A stretch of 17,955 bases of DNA from Enteractinococcus sp. (GTDB lineage Bacteria; Actinomycetota; Actinomycetes; Actinomycetales; Micrococcaceae), in NCBI GenBank assembly GCA_029267455.1, contig JAJUIX010000003.1, forward strand, positions 1-17,955. The letters run 5' to 3'. The notes below the pieces were generated by a model. It had not been told where the DNA came from. It searched no databases and saw only the letters and a program-made list of their open reading frames with translations. Below, in pieces: positions 9,027-16,301 of this stretch; the first letter of the stretch is position 1; every line of letters starts with the position of its first letter. The position numbers and the translations under genes were made by a program.

Positions 9027-9686
9027 TTAGGCGTGGGCCGCGTGTTCGATGGCCACGGCGACGGAGTGTAGGTGTTCATGCATCGCGGCAGCGGCAGCAT
9101 CCGGGTCGCGCTGGCAGATCGCCTCAATGATGGCCAGGTGCTGGGGGAGCGAGATCTGCGGCCGATCCGGCTGAGTGGAGAGCTGAAAGTGGTATCGAAT
9201 GGCTTGGCCGCGCAAACGTGAGATGGTCTGAGCAGCGGTGTGCTGATCGGCGATCTCGATGATTCGCGAGTGGAGTTTTCGATTCAGACTGGAGTATTCA
9301 TCCCGAGCGCCACGCTCAACTGCGACCTGCATGGCGGTACCAATGTTACGCAATTCATCGGCTTGTTCTTCGGTGAGCTTCTCGGCGGCCTTTCGGGCGC
9401 ATAAGGATTCCACCGCCCCGCGTACTTCGGTAATTTCAATGGCCTCATCCAGCGAGACCTTGCGTACTCGTGCGCCCCGATTTGGAATCCGCTCGACCAA
9501 TCCTTCGGTAATCAACTCATTGAGTGCCAGGCGCACGTCGCCCCGCGATGCGCCGTGCTCGGCTGCGACATCGGCCTCGATGAGCCGCTGATGAGGTACT
9601 AAATTGCCCGCAATAATGTCCTGGCGCAGTCGATCCGTGAGAGACAGCTCCTGGGTGGTATCGGGTGCGGGGGTCGGAACGGCCAT
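9027..9686 (-). CDS. GntR-family (FCD domain) transcriptional regulator
   Basis: The protein has 219 aa from the chosen start. An N-terminal winged helix (LTDRLRQDIIAGNLVPHQRLIEADVAAEHGASRGDVRLALNELITEGLVERIPNRGARV) covers about residues 15-75. It is followed by a helical FCD ligand domain with the expected His/Asn positions (SLNRKLHSRI, QHLAIIEAI, MHEHLHSV). Proteins of this subfamily usually repress catabolic operons and are released by a carboxylate. ATG 9684-9686 was chosen because GGAGAG stands 7 bases upstream; upstream starts at 9737 and 9764 lack a ribosome site. The gene is divergent from the OMA-pathway operon, and a 24-bp palindrome in the shared gap is its probable operator. An OMA-pathway intermediate or gallate is a plausible inducer (inference). 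Confidence 0.88.
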   Translation of the reverse strand: MAVPTPAPDTTQELSLTDRLRQDIIAGNLVPHQRLIEADVAAEHGASRGDVRLALNELITEGLVERIPNRGARVRKVSLDEAIEITEVRGAVESLCARKAAEKLTEEQADELRNIGTAMQVAVERGARDEYSSLNRKLHSRIIEIADQHTAAQTISRLRGQAIRYHFQLSTQPDRPQISLPQHLAIIEAICQRDPDAAAAAMHEHLHSVAVAIEHAAHA

Positions 9687-9772
9687 GGTGGGTGCTCTCC
9701 AAAATGAGGGTCGGGGCGGGTGGTTGGTTGTACTCATGGTAGCCACGGAACGTCGAACTGTCATCGAACGTG

Positions 9773-9796
9773 AACAAGATTGTAAACAATCTTGTT
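9773..9796. promoter_or_regulatory. Palindromic operator, probably for the GntR/FCD regulator
   Basis: The arms AACAAGATTGT (9773-9783) and ACAATCTTGTT (9786-9796) are perfectly complementary around a central AA. The core ATTGT-AA-ACAAT matches the ATTGT..ACAAT style of FCD-type GntR operators. It covers the -35 region of the predicted ligU promoter and lies 87 bases upstream of the gntR start, so it could control both directions. Confidence 0.75.
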
Positions 9797-9808
9797 AGCA
9801 GCTATTGT
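9780..9808 (+). promoter_or_regulatory. Putative promoter of the ligU-ligJ-ligK-dioxygenase operon
   Basis: TTGTAA (9780-9785) and TATTGT (9803-9808) are 17 bases apart, 31 bases upstream of the ligU start. The -35 sits inside the 24-bp palindrome, which fits repression by the GntR protein. Confidence 0.45.
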
Positions 9809-9830
9809 GGTGTGAGGATCCGCACAATAG
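9802..9830. repeat. Inverted repeat CTATTGTG / CACAATAG in the ligU leader
   Basis: Perfect 8-bp arms (9802-9809 and 9823-9830) are separated by 13 bases. The arms contain the same ATTGT and ACAAT half-sites as the adjacent 24-bp palindrome. It may be a secondary operator site, or a weak hairpin just ahead of the ribosome site. Confidence 0.4.
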
Positions 9831-9839
9831 AGGATGATC

Positions 9840-10979
9840 ATGACCACTACCACCGCACGTCGAGTCGGGGATCAAACCGCCATCCCGATGGCTTTGATGC
9901 GAGGAGGCACCTCGCGTGGCCCGATGTTTCTCGCCTCCGATCTACCATCTGACGTACAGCAACGCGATCAGGTGCTGTTGGCCGTCATGGGCAGTCCACA
10001 CCCGCTCCAAGTTGATGGTGTCGGTGGCGGGCATTCTTTGACCTCCAAGGCCGGCATCGTGGCGCCCTCCGAACGAGACGACATCGATCTCGACTTCACC
10101 TTCGTGCAGCTCCAACCCGAGGCGACCACGGTCCAAACCACACAAAATTGCGGCAACATGCTGGCCGCCGTGGTTCCCTTCGCTGTGGAACGCGGGTTGA
10201 TTCAACCGACCCAGGACGTCACCGACGTCGTGGTGCGCACAACCAACACCGGACTCATTTCGCGCATCGGCGTTCACACGCCAGCGGCTCACGGGCAACG
10301 ATATGTGCAATATTCCGGGGACGCGGAAATTGCGGGTGTGCCCGGAACCGCCTCTCCGGTTAATATCCGGTTTCTCAACACAGCCGGTTCCATCGCCCCC
10401 GCCCTCCTGCCCACCGGAAATCAGACCGATGTCGTGCATGCCGACGGCACGGACTATACGGTTACCCTGATCGATAATGGGCAACCCCTGGTGATCATCA
10501 ACGCCCAAGATCTCGACGTCACCGGATACGAGACCGTCGCTGAACTGACCGAAAACACCGAACTGAAGTCCCGCGTGGAGACATTACGTCTGGCCGCAGC
10601 ACAAGCGATGGGTTTAGGGGATGTCACCGATGAGTCATATCCGAAGATGACTCTGGTGGCGCCGCCCAAGCACGGTGGCGCGATTACCACCCGCAGCTTT
10701 ATTCCGCATCGCGTGCACGAATCCATTGGCGTCTTGGCTGCCGTCACGGTGGCAACCGCCCTGCTCATGGATGGCACAGTGGCAGCCCACGTTGGCGTGC
10801 CCGGCACCGGTACAAGCCAAACGGTCGGGATTGAACATCCCTCGGGCATTTTTGAGGCACTCGTGGATTTGGACGACGACGGCGCAGTCGTCGCGTCGGG
10901 CAATACCCGTACAGCTCGGCTCATTAGTCGCGGAGAAGTCTACGTGCCCACCAATATCTGGGATCCAGGTGCGGCCTAA
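9840..10979 (+). CDS. ligU: 4-oxalomesaconate tautomerase, PrpF/LigU/GalD family
   Basis: This 379-aa protein of the PrpF family (diaminopimelate-epimerase-like fold) resembles GalD of Pseudomonas putida and LigU of SYK-6. These shift the double bond or enol form of OMA so that the hydratase can act. Visible motifs are LMRGGTSRG (19-27), GSPHPLQVDGVGGG, LTSKAG with Lys70, QNCGN with Cys104, ALLPTGN, TLIDNGQP and SFIPHRVHESIGVL. Lys70 and Cys104 are spaced exactly like the catalytic Lys66 and Cys100 reported for LigU. I start at ATG 9840 because AGAGG lies 6 bases upstream; the ATG at 9834 would directly abut that site. It is first of a four-gene operon, with 48 bases to ligJ. Other PrpF enzymes isomerise 2-methylaconitate, but the ligJ-ligK neighbours make the OMA role most likely. 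Confidence 0.88.
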   Translation: MTTTTARRVGDQTAIPMALMRGGTSRGPMFLASDLPSDVQQRDQVLLAVMGSPHPLQVDGVGGGHSLTSKAGIVAPSERDDIDLDFTFVQLQPEATTVQTTQNCGNMLAAVVPFAVERGLIQPTQDVTDVVVRTTNTGLISRIGVHTPAAHGQRYVQYSGDAEIAGVPGTASPVNIRFLNTAGSIAPALLPTGNQTDVVHADGTDYTVTLIDNGQPLVIINAQDLDVTGYETVAELTENTELKSRVETLRLAAAQAMGLGDVTDESYPKMTLVAPPKHGGAITTRSFIPHRVHESIGVLAAVTVATALLMDGTVAAHVGVPGTGTSQTVGIEHPSGIFEALVDLDDDGAVVASGNTRTARLISRGEVYVPTNIWDPGAA

Positions 10980-11027
10980 CAGGTTTTTGATCAGCAGCTA
11001 CTCACCACAATTGGAAGGACACTTACC

Positions 11028-12050
11028 TTGATTATTGATATTCATGGGCATTACACCACGGCTCCGGCGCCGCTGGGAGAATGGCGCGATGCTCAACTGG
11101 CCGCACTGGACGGTGGGCAACCACCCGCGGCGTCAGGACCGGTCATCACGGATGACCAAATCCGCGAATCCATCGAGACCAACCAGCTGCGGTTGATGAA
11201 TGAACGTGGTATTGACGTGCAGATCTTTTCTCCACGCGCCTCATTCATGGCCCACCACGCCGGCGACTTTGAGACCTCGGCTGCCTGGTCACGCCACTGT
11301 AATGACTTGATCGGGCGGGTAGCGCAGTTGTATCCGGAACGGTTCTTCCCGTCGGCCATGTTGCCGCAGTCCCCGGGCGTTGACCCCGCCACCGTGATCG
11401 AGGAGCTTGAACGGTGCGTGAATGAACATGACATCGTGGCGGTCAACCTCAACCCGGATCCTTCGGGCGGACACTGGACCGCTCCACCATTGACCGATGA
11501 GCATTGGTTCCCGGTCTATGAAAAACTCATCGAACACGAACTGCCCGTCATGGTGCACGTATCAACCTCAATTAACCCGGCCTTCCACACCACCGGCGCC
11601 CACTACCTCAACGCTGACACAACCGCCGTCATGCAACTCCTCCAGGGCGATCTGTTTGCGACCTTCCCCGAACTCAACATGATCATCCCCCACGGCGGCG
11701 GAGCCGCACCGTATCACTGGGGCCGGTTCCGGGGCCTGGCCATGATGTTAGACAAACCACCGGTCGAAGAACACCTGCTGAACAACATCTACTTCGACAC
11801 GTGCGTGTATCACCAGCCCGGTATCGACACGCTGCTAGAAGTCATCCCGCACAAAAACATCATGTTCGCCTCCGAGATGATCGGCGCGGTGCGCACCGAA
11901 GATCCGAACACCGGTCACTACTTCGACGACACCGTGCGCTACATCCAGGCCGCCGACCTGACCGACGATTCCAAGCAGTGCATCTTCGAGGATACTGCGC
12001 GCGCCGTGCACCCGCGCCTGGATCGCCAACTCAAAGCTCAGGGCCGCTAG
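11028..12050 (+). CDS. ligJ: 4-oxalomesaconate hydratase, LigJ-type amidohydrolase
   Basis: This 340-aa member of the amidohydrolase superfamily closely follows LigJ. It adds water to the tautomerised OMA to give 4-carboxy-4-hydroxy-2-oxoadipate (CHA). Metal and catalytic residues match LigJ almost one to one: His6 and His8 (DIHGH), His177 (MVHVS), His222 (PHGGG) and Glu283 (ASEM), against LigJ His6, His8, His178, His223 and Glu284 as I recall them. The stretches FSPRASFMAHH, MLPQSPGVDP and VNLNPDPSGGHW are strongly LigJ-like and argue against LigI or decarboxylases of the same superfamily. Translation starts at TTG 11028 with GGAAGG 9 bases upstream. No earlier start preserves the conserved N-terminus. 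Twelve bases separate it from ligK. Confidence 0.92.
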   Translation: MIIDIHGHYTTAPAPLGEWRDAQLAALDGGQPPAASGPVITDDQIRESIETNQLRLMNERGIDVQIFSPRASFMAHHAGDFETSAAWSRHCNDLIGRVAQLYPERFFPSAMLPQSPGVDPATVIEELERCVNEHDIVAVNLNPDPSGGHWTAPPLTDEHWFPVYEKLIEHELPVMVHVSTSINPAFHTTGAHYLNADTTAVMQLLQGDLFATFPELNMIIPHGGGAAPYHWGRFRGLAMMLDKPPVEEHLLNNIYFDTCVYHQPGIDTLLEVIPHKNIMFASEMIGAVRTEDPNTGHYFDDTVRYIQAADLTDDSKQCIFEDTARAVHPRLDRQLKAQGR

Positions 12051-12062
12051 GAAGGAACCGAC

Positions 12063-12743
12063 ATGACAGAACTTGGTGTGGTGTATACCTCGATCCAACG
12101 TCCCGACGCCGACGACGTCGCAGCACTCAGCCGCTACGGCAGTGCCACTATCCACGAGGCAATGGGCCGCATCGGCCTGATGCAACCCTACATGCGACCG
12201 GCCTATGACGGCGCAAAACTGTGCGGACCGGCCGTCACCGTGTTGCTCCAGCCCGGTGATAACTGGATGATGCACGTCGTGGCCGAACAGCTTACGCACG
12301 GCGATGTGGTCGTCGCTGCTTGCACGACCGAATCCGATGCCGGATTCTTTGGTGACCTCTTGGCCACCTCGTTCCGCGCTCGCGGTGGGGTTGGCCTGGT
12401 CATTGACGGCGGCGTCCGCGATACCCAAGAACTCGCAGCCATGGATTTCCCAGTGTTTGCCAAAGCGGTGCATGCGCGCGGGACCGTTAAAGAAACCCTG
12501 GGTTCAGTCAACATCCCGGTCACCTGTGCCGGGGCGGTCGTCAATCCCGGTGACGTGGTGGTGGCAGATGCCGACGGTGTGGTCGTCGTTCCTCGACAGA
12601 AAGTTGCCGAAGTGGCAGAGGCTTCTAAGGCACGTGAGGCCAAGGAGGCCGGTGTGCGTGAGCGCTTAGCCGCCGGAGAACTCGGCCTCGACGTCTACGG
12701 AATGCGCGACAAATTGGCAGCCAAGGGCCTACAGTACCGATAA
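12063..12743 (+). CDS. ligK: 4-carboxy-4-hydroxy-2-oxoadipate aldolase (HMG/CHA aldolase, RraA-like)
   Basis: This 226-aa protein has the RraA/class II pyruvate-aldolase fold. It cleaves CHA to pyruvate and oxaloacetate using a divalent metal, and the family often also decarboxylates oxaloacetate. Motifs are GSATIHEAMGR (26-36), CGPAVTV, GFFGDLLATSFRARG (94-108, phosphate/pyruvate loop), IDGGVRD with Arg119-Asp120 (metal/substrate site) and ADADGVVVVPR. Arg and Asp match Arg123-Asp124 of the Pseudomonas enzyme. A C-terminal helical tail (REAKEAGVRERL to MRDKLAAKGLQYR) is typical of LigK/GalC and absent from plain RraA. AGGAAGGA precedes the ATG and the dioxygenase gene begins 14 bases after the stop, so it is an internal operon gene. 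Confidence 0.92.
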   Translation: MTELGVVYTSIQRPDADDVAALSRYGSATIHEAMGRIGLMQPYMRPAYDGAKLCGPAVTVLLQPGDNWMMHVVAEQLTHGDVVVAACTTESDAGFFGDLLATSFRARGGVGLVIDGGVRDTQELAAMDFPVFAKAVHARGTVKETLGSVNIPVTCAGAVVNPGDVVVADADGVVVVPRQKVAEVAEASKAREAKEAGVRERLAAGELGLDVYGMRDKLAAKGLQYR

Positions 12744-12757
12744 GTTAGGAAAACACA

Positions 12758-13756
12758 ATGGCAGAACTCGAAAACTTTGATCTGGCACATATCAGTGCCG
12801 TCGAAATCCTCACCCCAACCTTCGATGAGAGCCTGTGGTTCTTCAAAGACCTGTTGGCCATGCGGGAAGTCGACCGCATTGGCAATTCGGTGTATTTGCG
12901 ATGCTGGGACGAATATGAAAACTATTCGATTAAACTCACTGCTGCTGATACCAACGGCGTCGGGCGCACCATGCTCCGGGCCACCAGCCCAGAAGCCTTA
13001 GCGCGTCGCGTCGCAGCAATCGAGCAGACCGGTCTGGGGAAGGGCTGGCGCGATCCGGAAGTGGGGATCGGTACATACTACGAATTCGAAGATCCAGACG
13101 GTCACGAATTTGGGCTGTACTACGACACCACCCTCTACCAACCTGATGACCTGGATCGTCCAGCATTGAAAAACCAGGCATCCCGGTACCCAGGCCGTGG
13201 CGTCAACGCCCGCCGCCTGGACCACATCAACTACCTGGCCTCCGATGTCAATGCGACCGGGGACTTCTGGGAGCAGACCATGAAAGCCCGGGAAACCGAA
13301 CAGGTCGAACTCGATGCCGGTGGTTATGCAGCGCGTTGGTTCCGGTTTGCCCAAAAATCCTATGACGTCGTGTACTCCGATGACTGGACCGGTGAACGTG
13401 GACGCTTCCACCACCTGGCCTTTGCAACCGATACGCGCGAAGACATCCTGAAGGCCGCCGACTTTTTTCTCGAAGAGGGCGTCTATATCGAATACGGGCC
13501 GTATAAGCACGCCATTAACCAGACCTTCTTCCTTTATGTCTGGGAACCCGGTGGTAACCGCATTGAGTTTGCAAACGCTGGTGCGCGGTTGATTCTGAAC
13601 CCAGATCAACCGGTCGTGAACTGGTCGGAAGCCGAACGTGCTAAGGGTCAGGCCTGGGGGATGAAGACCGTGCCAACCTTCCACACTCATGGCACGCCCT
13701 ACGTTGAAAATCAAGAAGAAATCGACCGCGCTGCGCTTGCGGGCAAACGACTGTAA
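12758..13756 (+). CDS. Two-domain VOC (type I) extradiol ring-cleavage dioxygenase
   Basis: The 332-aa protein has two vicinal-oxygen-chelate modules (about 8-125 and 152-275), like homoprotocatechuate 2,3-dioxygenase (HPCD) and catechol 2,3-dioxygenases. The facial triad is His156 (RRLDHINYL), His219 (RFHHLAF) and Glu270 (GGNRIEF). Second-sphere His251 and Tyr260 match HPCD His248 and Tyr257. The normally conserved acid-base His (HPCD His200) aligns with Tyr202 in KSYDVVY. The N-terminal module also holds a GHEFGLYYD strand but lacks the triad, as usual. As last gene of the ligU-ligJ-ligK operon, its product should be OMA or a close precursor, making gallate or 3-O-methylgallate the likeliest substrate (inference). 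Characterised gallate and protocatechuate 4,5-dioxygenases are type II enzymes, so this pairing is unusual. TAGGA precedes the ATG. The family is sure; the substrate is not. Confidence 0.85.
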   Translation: MAELENFDLAHISAVEILTPTFDESLWFFKDLLAMREVDRIGNSVYLRCWDEYENYSIKLTAADTNGVGRTMLRATSPEALARRVAAIEQTGLGKGWRDPEVGIGTYYEFEDPDGHEFGLYYDTTLYQPDDLDRPALKNQASRYPGRGVNARRLDHINYLASDVNATGDFWEQTMKARETEQVELDAGGYAARWFRFAQKSYDVVYSDDWTGERGRFHHLAFATDTREDILKAADFFLEEGVYIEYGPYKHAINQTFFLYVWEPGGNRIEFANAGARLILNPDQPVVNWSEAERAKGQAWGMKTVPTFHTHGTPYVENQEEIDRAALAGKRL

Positions 13757-13785
13757 TTTCTTCACGCCCCGATCCGCTCACAAGC

Positions 13786-13819
13786 TGGCCCTGACTCACG
13801 TTGATATGAGTCAGGGCCA
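13786..13819. terminator. Terminator hairpin between the dioxygenase gene and the convergent second demethylase gene
   Basis: Perfect 13-bp arms (13786-13798 with 13807-13819) surround an 8-base loop and are followed by ACTTTTAG on the + strand. It begins 29 bases after the dioxygenase stop and ends 26 bases before the end of the opposing gene, so it can serve both. Confidence 0.85.
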
Positions 13820-13845
13820 ACTTTTAGCGGTTCAGCAATGTGTCA

Positions 13846-15240
13846 CTAGGAGTTCTTGCGGTAGGACTCACGAGCAAAACGTGAGTACGGGGCCGGTTGT
13901 ACGGTCGCACGAATGGTGACCTGTCGGTGCGGCTCGACAGCGGGCTTGGTCGAGTTTGGCGACTCGCCCCAGACGACTTCCACTTCAGTGCCGGGCTCGG
14001 CGAGGTCTGCATCGATGGTAGCCAGTGAAACGAAGGCCTGTTCATTGGTCAGATACCCACAGTCATGAGAGATACCGACCAGTTTGCCATCGCGCTCCAC
14101 CCGGTCAACCTGGTACAGACCGTAGCGGGCCTTCGGGAAATCGAAGTATTTTGCCGGAGTGCCTTCTTCATACAGAGAGCGCTGTGCTGCGGCCAGATCC
14201 TGCGCATTCCATTCCAACGAAACCTTCTGACGATGCTGCTGGTCGGCCATCGCTTTGAGCGCATCCTTGCCAATGAAGTCGTGATCCCAGTCGATCAGCT
14301 TGCCGTAACCGATTTCGAAGGGGGTCGTGTAGTAGTCTGCGATGTTGTCTGACGTGAAGCTACCGGCAACCGAACCCATGCGCGATGCGGGTAGCCATTG
14401 CAGATACTCTGCAGTTTCCTGACCGGTGAAGATGGCGGGCGTTGGAGAAGGGACCCATGCCGATTCGAGGTTGGCTGTGGAATACGCGAGTGAACCAGCA
14501 AGCTTCAGATCGAATTCTTCGCCAGCTTCAATCAGCGTATTCCGGATCAGGTCGTAGTCTTCCCATGGACCCCAGAATTCGAAACCGGGCTGACCGGCCA
14601 TGCCATGGCGAATTCCTCGGATGCGCCGTCCTGCAATTTCGAATTCCAGCATGCCAAAGAACCTGGTCTTTTCGACCGGAATGGAACTGACCTTCTCCAT
14701 GAGCAATTCGGCTTTTGGTCCTTGGACCTCGAAGCGGTACTGGAGCGGATCCCCCTCACGCGCAGCCGAATTGGCATCTCGTTCAAAGGTCACATCATAG
14801 TCGCCCTTTTCTCCGTGGTACTGCACCCAATCGGGCACCATATGCCATCCGACGAGATCGAAGAGTCCTTCTTCGAGATACACCAAAATCGCATCGCCAA
14901 TGAGGTAGCCCTCGTGGTTCACCGCAACGAATTGCTTTGCCATATTCGGTTTGAAATTAGAGAACTTATTGATCCCAAGATCGCTGAGCAGCTTCAATGC
15001 ATCCGGGCCTTTGATAAACAGATCAGTCATGTGGTGCGACTGGTCTAAGAGGGCCACCGATTCACGCCAGGCACGTTGTTCAGACCGCCAGTTGGTAAAT
15101 TCCGGTTGAACGGGGAAGATAGTGGGTGCTGCTTGAGCATTTCGAAGCGCAGAAACGGTATCTCCTGCCGCAGCGATGGCCTCTGCAGCTGAGGGTCCTG
15201 CCGTCGTTGACGCGGTGGCTTCTACAGTGGTTTGGGACAT
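13846..15240 (-). CDS. Second THF-dependent O-demethylase-like protein (GcvT fold, LigM/DesA paralogue)
   Basis: This 464-aa protein aligns with the LigM-type protein at 1418-2818 throughout (e.g. AWRE.VALLDQSHHM, VQGP, GIRHGMAGQPGFE, SLAYSTANLESAWVPSP, DHDFIGKDAL, RESYRKN). It carries an Ala/Ser/Thr-rich N-terminal extension of about 14 residues. His70 and Tyr253 keep the LigM His and Tyr. However, LigM Tyr31 is Phe42 (TIFPV) and the substrate-carboxylate Arg122 is Trp132 (DLVGWHM). It is therefore probably an O- (or N-) demethylase for a different substrate, such as syringate, or a methoxyphenol lacking the usual carboxylate contact. The start at 15240 has AGGAG 6 bases upstream; extending 13 codons further upstream would read through this site. 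It is divergent from a LysR gene, its probable regulator. Confidence 0.83.
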   Translation of the reverse strand: MSQTTVEATASTTAGPSAAEAIAAAGDTVSALRNAQAAPTIFPVQPEFTNWRSEQRAWRESVALLDQSHHMTDLFIKGPDALKLLSDLGINKFSNFKPNMAKQFVAVNHEGYLIGDAILVYLEEGLFDLVGWHMVPDWVQYHGEKGDYDVTFERDANSAAREGDPLQYRFEVQGPKAELLMEKVSSIPVEKTRFFGMLEFEIAGRRIRGIRHGMAGQPGFEFWGPWEDYDLIRNTLIEAGEEFDLKLAGSLAYSTANLESAWVPSPTPAIFTGQETAEYLQWLPASRMGSVAGSFTSDNIADYYTTPFEIGYGKLIDWDHDFIGKDALKAMADQQHRQKVSLEWNAQDLAAAQRSLYEEGTPAKYFDFPKARYGLYQVDRVERDGKLVGISHDCGYLTNEQAFVSLATIDADLAEPGTEVEVVWGESPNSTKPAVEPHRQVTIRATVQPAPYSRFARESYRKNS

Positions 15241-15327
15241 GAAATACTCCTGATACATAAGAACTCTGGTCAAGCCCACAGCTAACGCAGGGCTCGTTGC
15301 AATGATCGTAAGTTATTACTGCCGGTC

Positions 15328-15347
15328 GTATGATTAGTATCACTAAT
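15328..15347. promoter_or_regulatory. Putative LysR-type binding site between the second demethylase and lysR genes
   Basis: ATTAGT-ATC-ACTAAT (15333-15347) is a perfect dyad of the T-N11-A form typical of LysR-family sites, lying in the divergent intergenic region. Together with the preceding GTATG it forms a 20-base element that recurs, with 17 of 20 identical bases, at 16498-16517 before the CoA ligase. TATGAT within it could also be the -10 of lysR, so operator and core promoter may overlap. Confidence 0.65.
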
Positions 15348-15380
15348 AGGAGGCTTCTTGATTGCTTATACAGGTGCACC

Positions 15381-16301
15381 GTGGATCTAAACCTGGTGAA
15401 GATCTTCGTCGCGATCTATGAGATGAAGAGTCTCACTGCGGCAGCTGAAAGACTCTACGTCACCCAGTCTGCGGTCAGCCAGTCCTTAGCGAAGCTGCGG
15501 GCCGCTCTTCAGGATGAGTTGTTTATTCGTCGAGGCGGCGTGATGGCTCCGACATCGTTCGCCACAACCGCCTACCCACAGTTCCGCGAGGCGCTCAACG
15601 CAATCGAGCGGGTGACCCGCCGAGTCGAACCATTTGATCCGCAGACCACAACACGAACTTTCCGAATCGCGCTCTCTGAGCTCGGTGAAGTCGGCTGGTT
15701 GGCAAATATTGTCTTCGAAGTGCGTCGTCTCGCTCCAGACGCTCACATTGAAGTGGTGCGGTTAGTAACAGAGAACATCGCCGAGCAGCTCCGACAAGGT
15801 GAAGTCGATATTGCGATTGCGCCAATAGGGATTCCCGGTGACCTGGAACGGACCCTGGTCAAGAAACAGGCTTATCAACTCATCATGTCGCGCGAGCACC
15901 CACTGGTTTCCGAGGAGATCACCACAGCGCGCCTCATGACACTTCCAAGGATCGCGGTGCCATCGGATTCTGGCTCCGATCAGCTGGAATCCATACAACG
16001 CGGTTCGGCAGCTTATCGAGAGCCAGCAGTGGTGGCCCAGCATTTCGCCAGTATCCCACCAATACTTCGAGCCCAACCTGATCTGGTGGCGATCGTTCCG
16101 GAATCCATTGGTGCAGCCTGGGAAAAGACTTGGCCCTTGGTCGTTCAACCCTTGCCGTATGTGATGGCACCGTTGGAATTATCCGTTTACCGGCGCTCCA
16201 CGACACATGACCAAGAAATTCTCGATTGGCTAGAGCAAGTTGTTCTTCGAGCCATTGTCGCGCTCCCAGAACATTTTGAAACCATCACCGGCGGAAAGTA
16301 G
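15381..16301 (+). CDS. LysR-family transcriptional regulator
   Basis: This 306-aa protein starts at GTG 15381 with AGGTG 5 bases upstream. The start gives the standard LysR opening (VDLNLVKIFVAIYEMKSLTAAAERLYVTQSAVSQSLAKLRAAL, helix-turn-helix within residues 1-60), followed by the periplasmic-binding-like effector domain to the end. An ATG at 15330 would add 17 non-conserved residues and run over the operator, so it is less likely. It is divergent from the second demethylase gene and upstream of the CoA ligase. Shared DNA elements before both suggest it controls both. The inducer is presumably an aromatic acid or related compound; nothing in the sequence names it. Confidence 0.88.
   Translation: MDLNLVKIFVAIYEMKSLTAAAERLYVTQSAVSQSLAKLRAALQDELFIRRGGVMAPTSFATTAYPQFREALNAIERVTRRVEPFDPQTTTRTFRIALSELGEVGWLANIVFEVRRLAPDAHIEVVRLVTENIAEQLRQGEVDIAIAPIGIPGDLERTLVKKQAYQLIMSREHPLVSEEITTARLMTLPRIAVPSDSGSDQLESIQRGSAAYREPAVVAQHFASIPPILRAQPDLVAIVPESIGAAWEKTWPLVVQPLPYVMAPLELSVYRRSTTHDQEILDWLEQVVLRAIVALPEHFETITGGK

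Noticed and set aside
9840..10979. PrpF of the 2-methylcitrate pathway
   Set aside because: There are no prpC, prpD or acnD-like neighbours; ligJ and ligK follow directly, and Lys70/Cys104 spacing and flanking motifs match LigU/GalD.
11835..12473. Open minus-strand frame of 212 codons spanning the ligJ-ligK junction
   Set aside because: It crosses two well-supported genes and shows no family motif; it is explained by codon bias of the genes on the other strand.
9840..13756. Protocatechuate 4,5-cleavage as the route served by this operon
   Set aside because: It needs CHMS dehydrogenase (LigC) and PDC lactonase (LigI). Neither is present in the window, and the single amidohydrolase matches LigJ, not LigI. 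They could lie outside, so this is a provisional rejection.
15273..15294. AGCCC...GGGCT dyad in the leader of the second demethylase gene as a riboswitch or attenuator
   Set aside because: The arms are only 5 bp with a 12-base spacer, and no U-tract or conserved riboswitch elements are visible.
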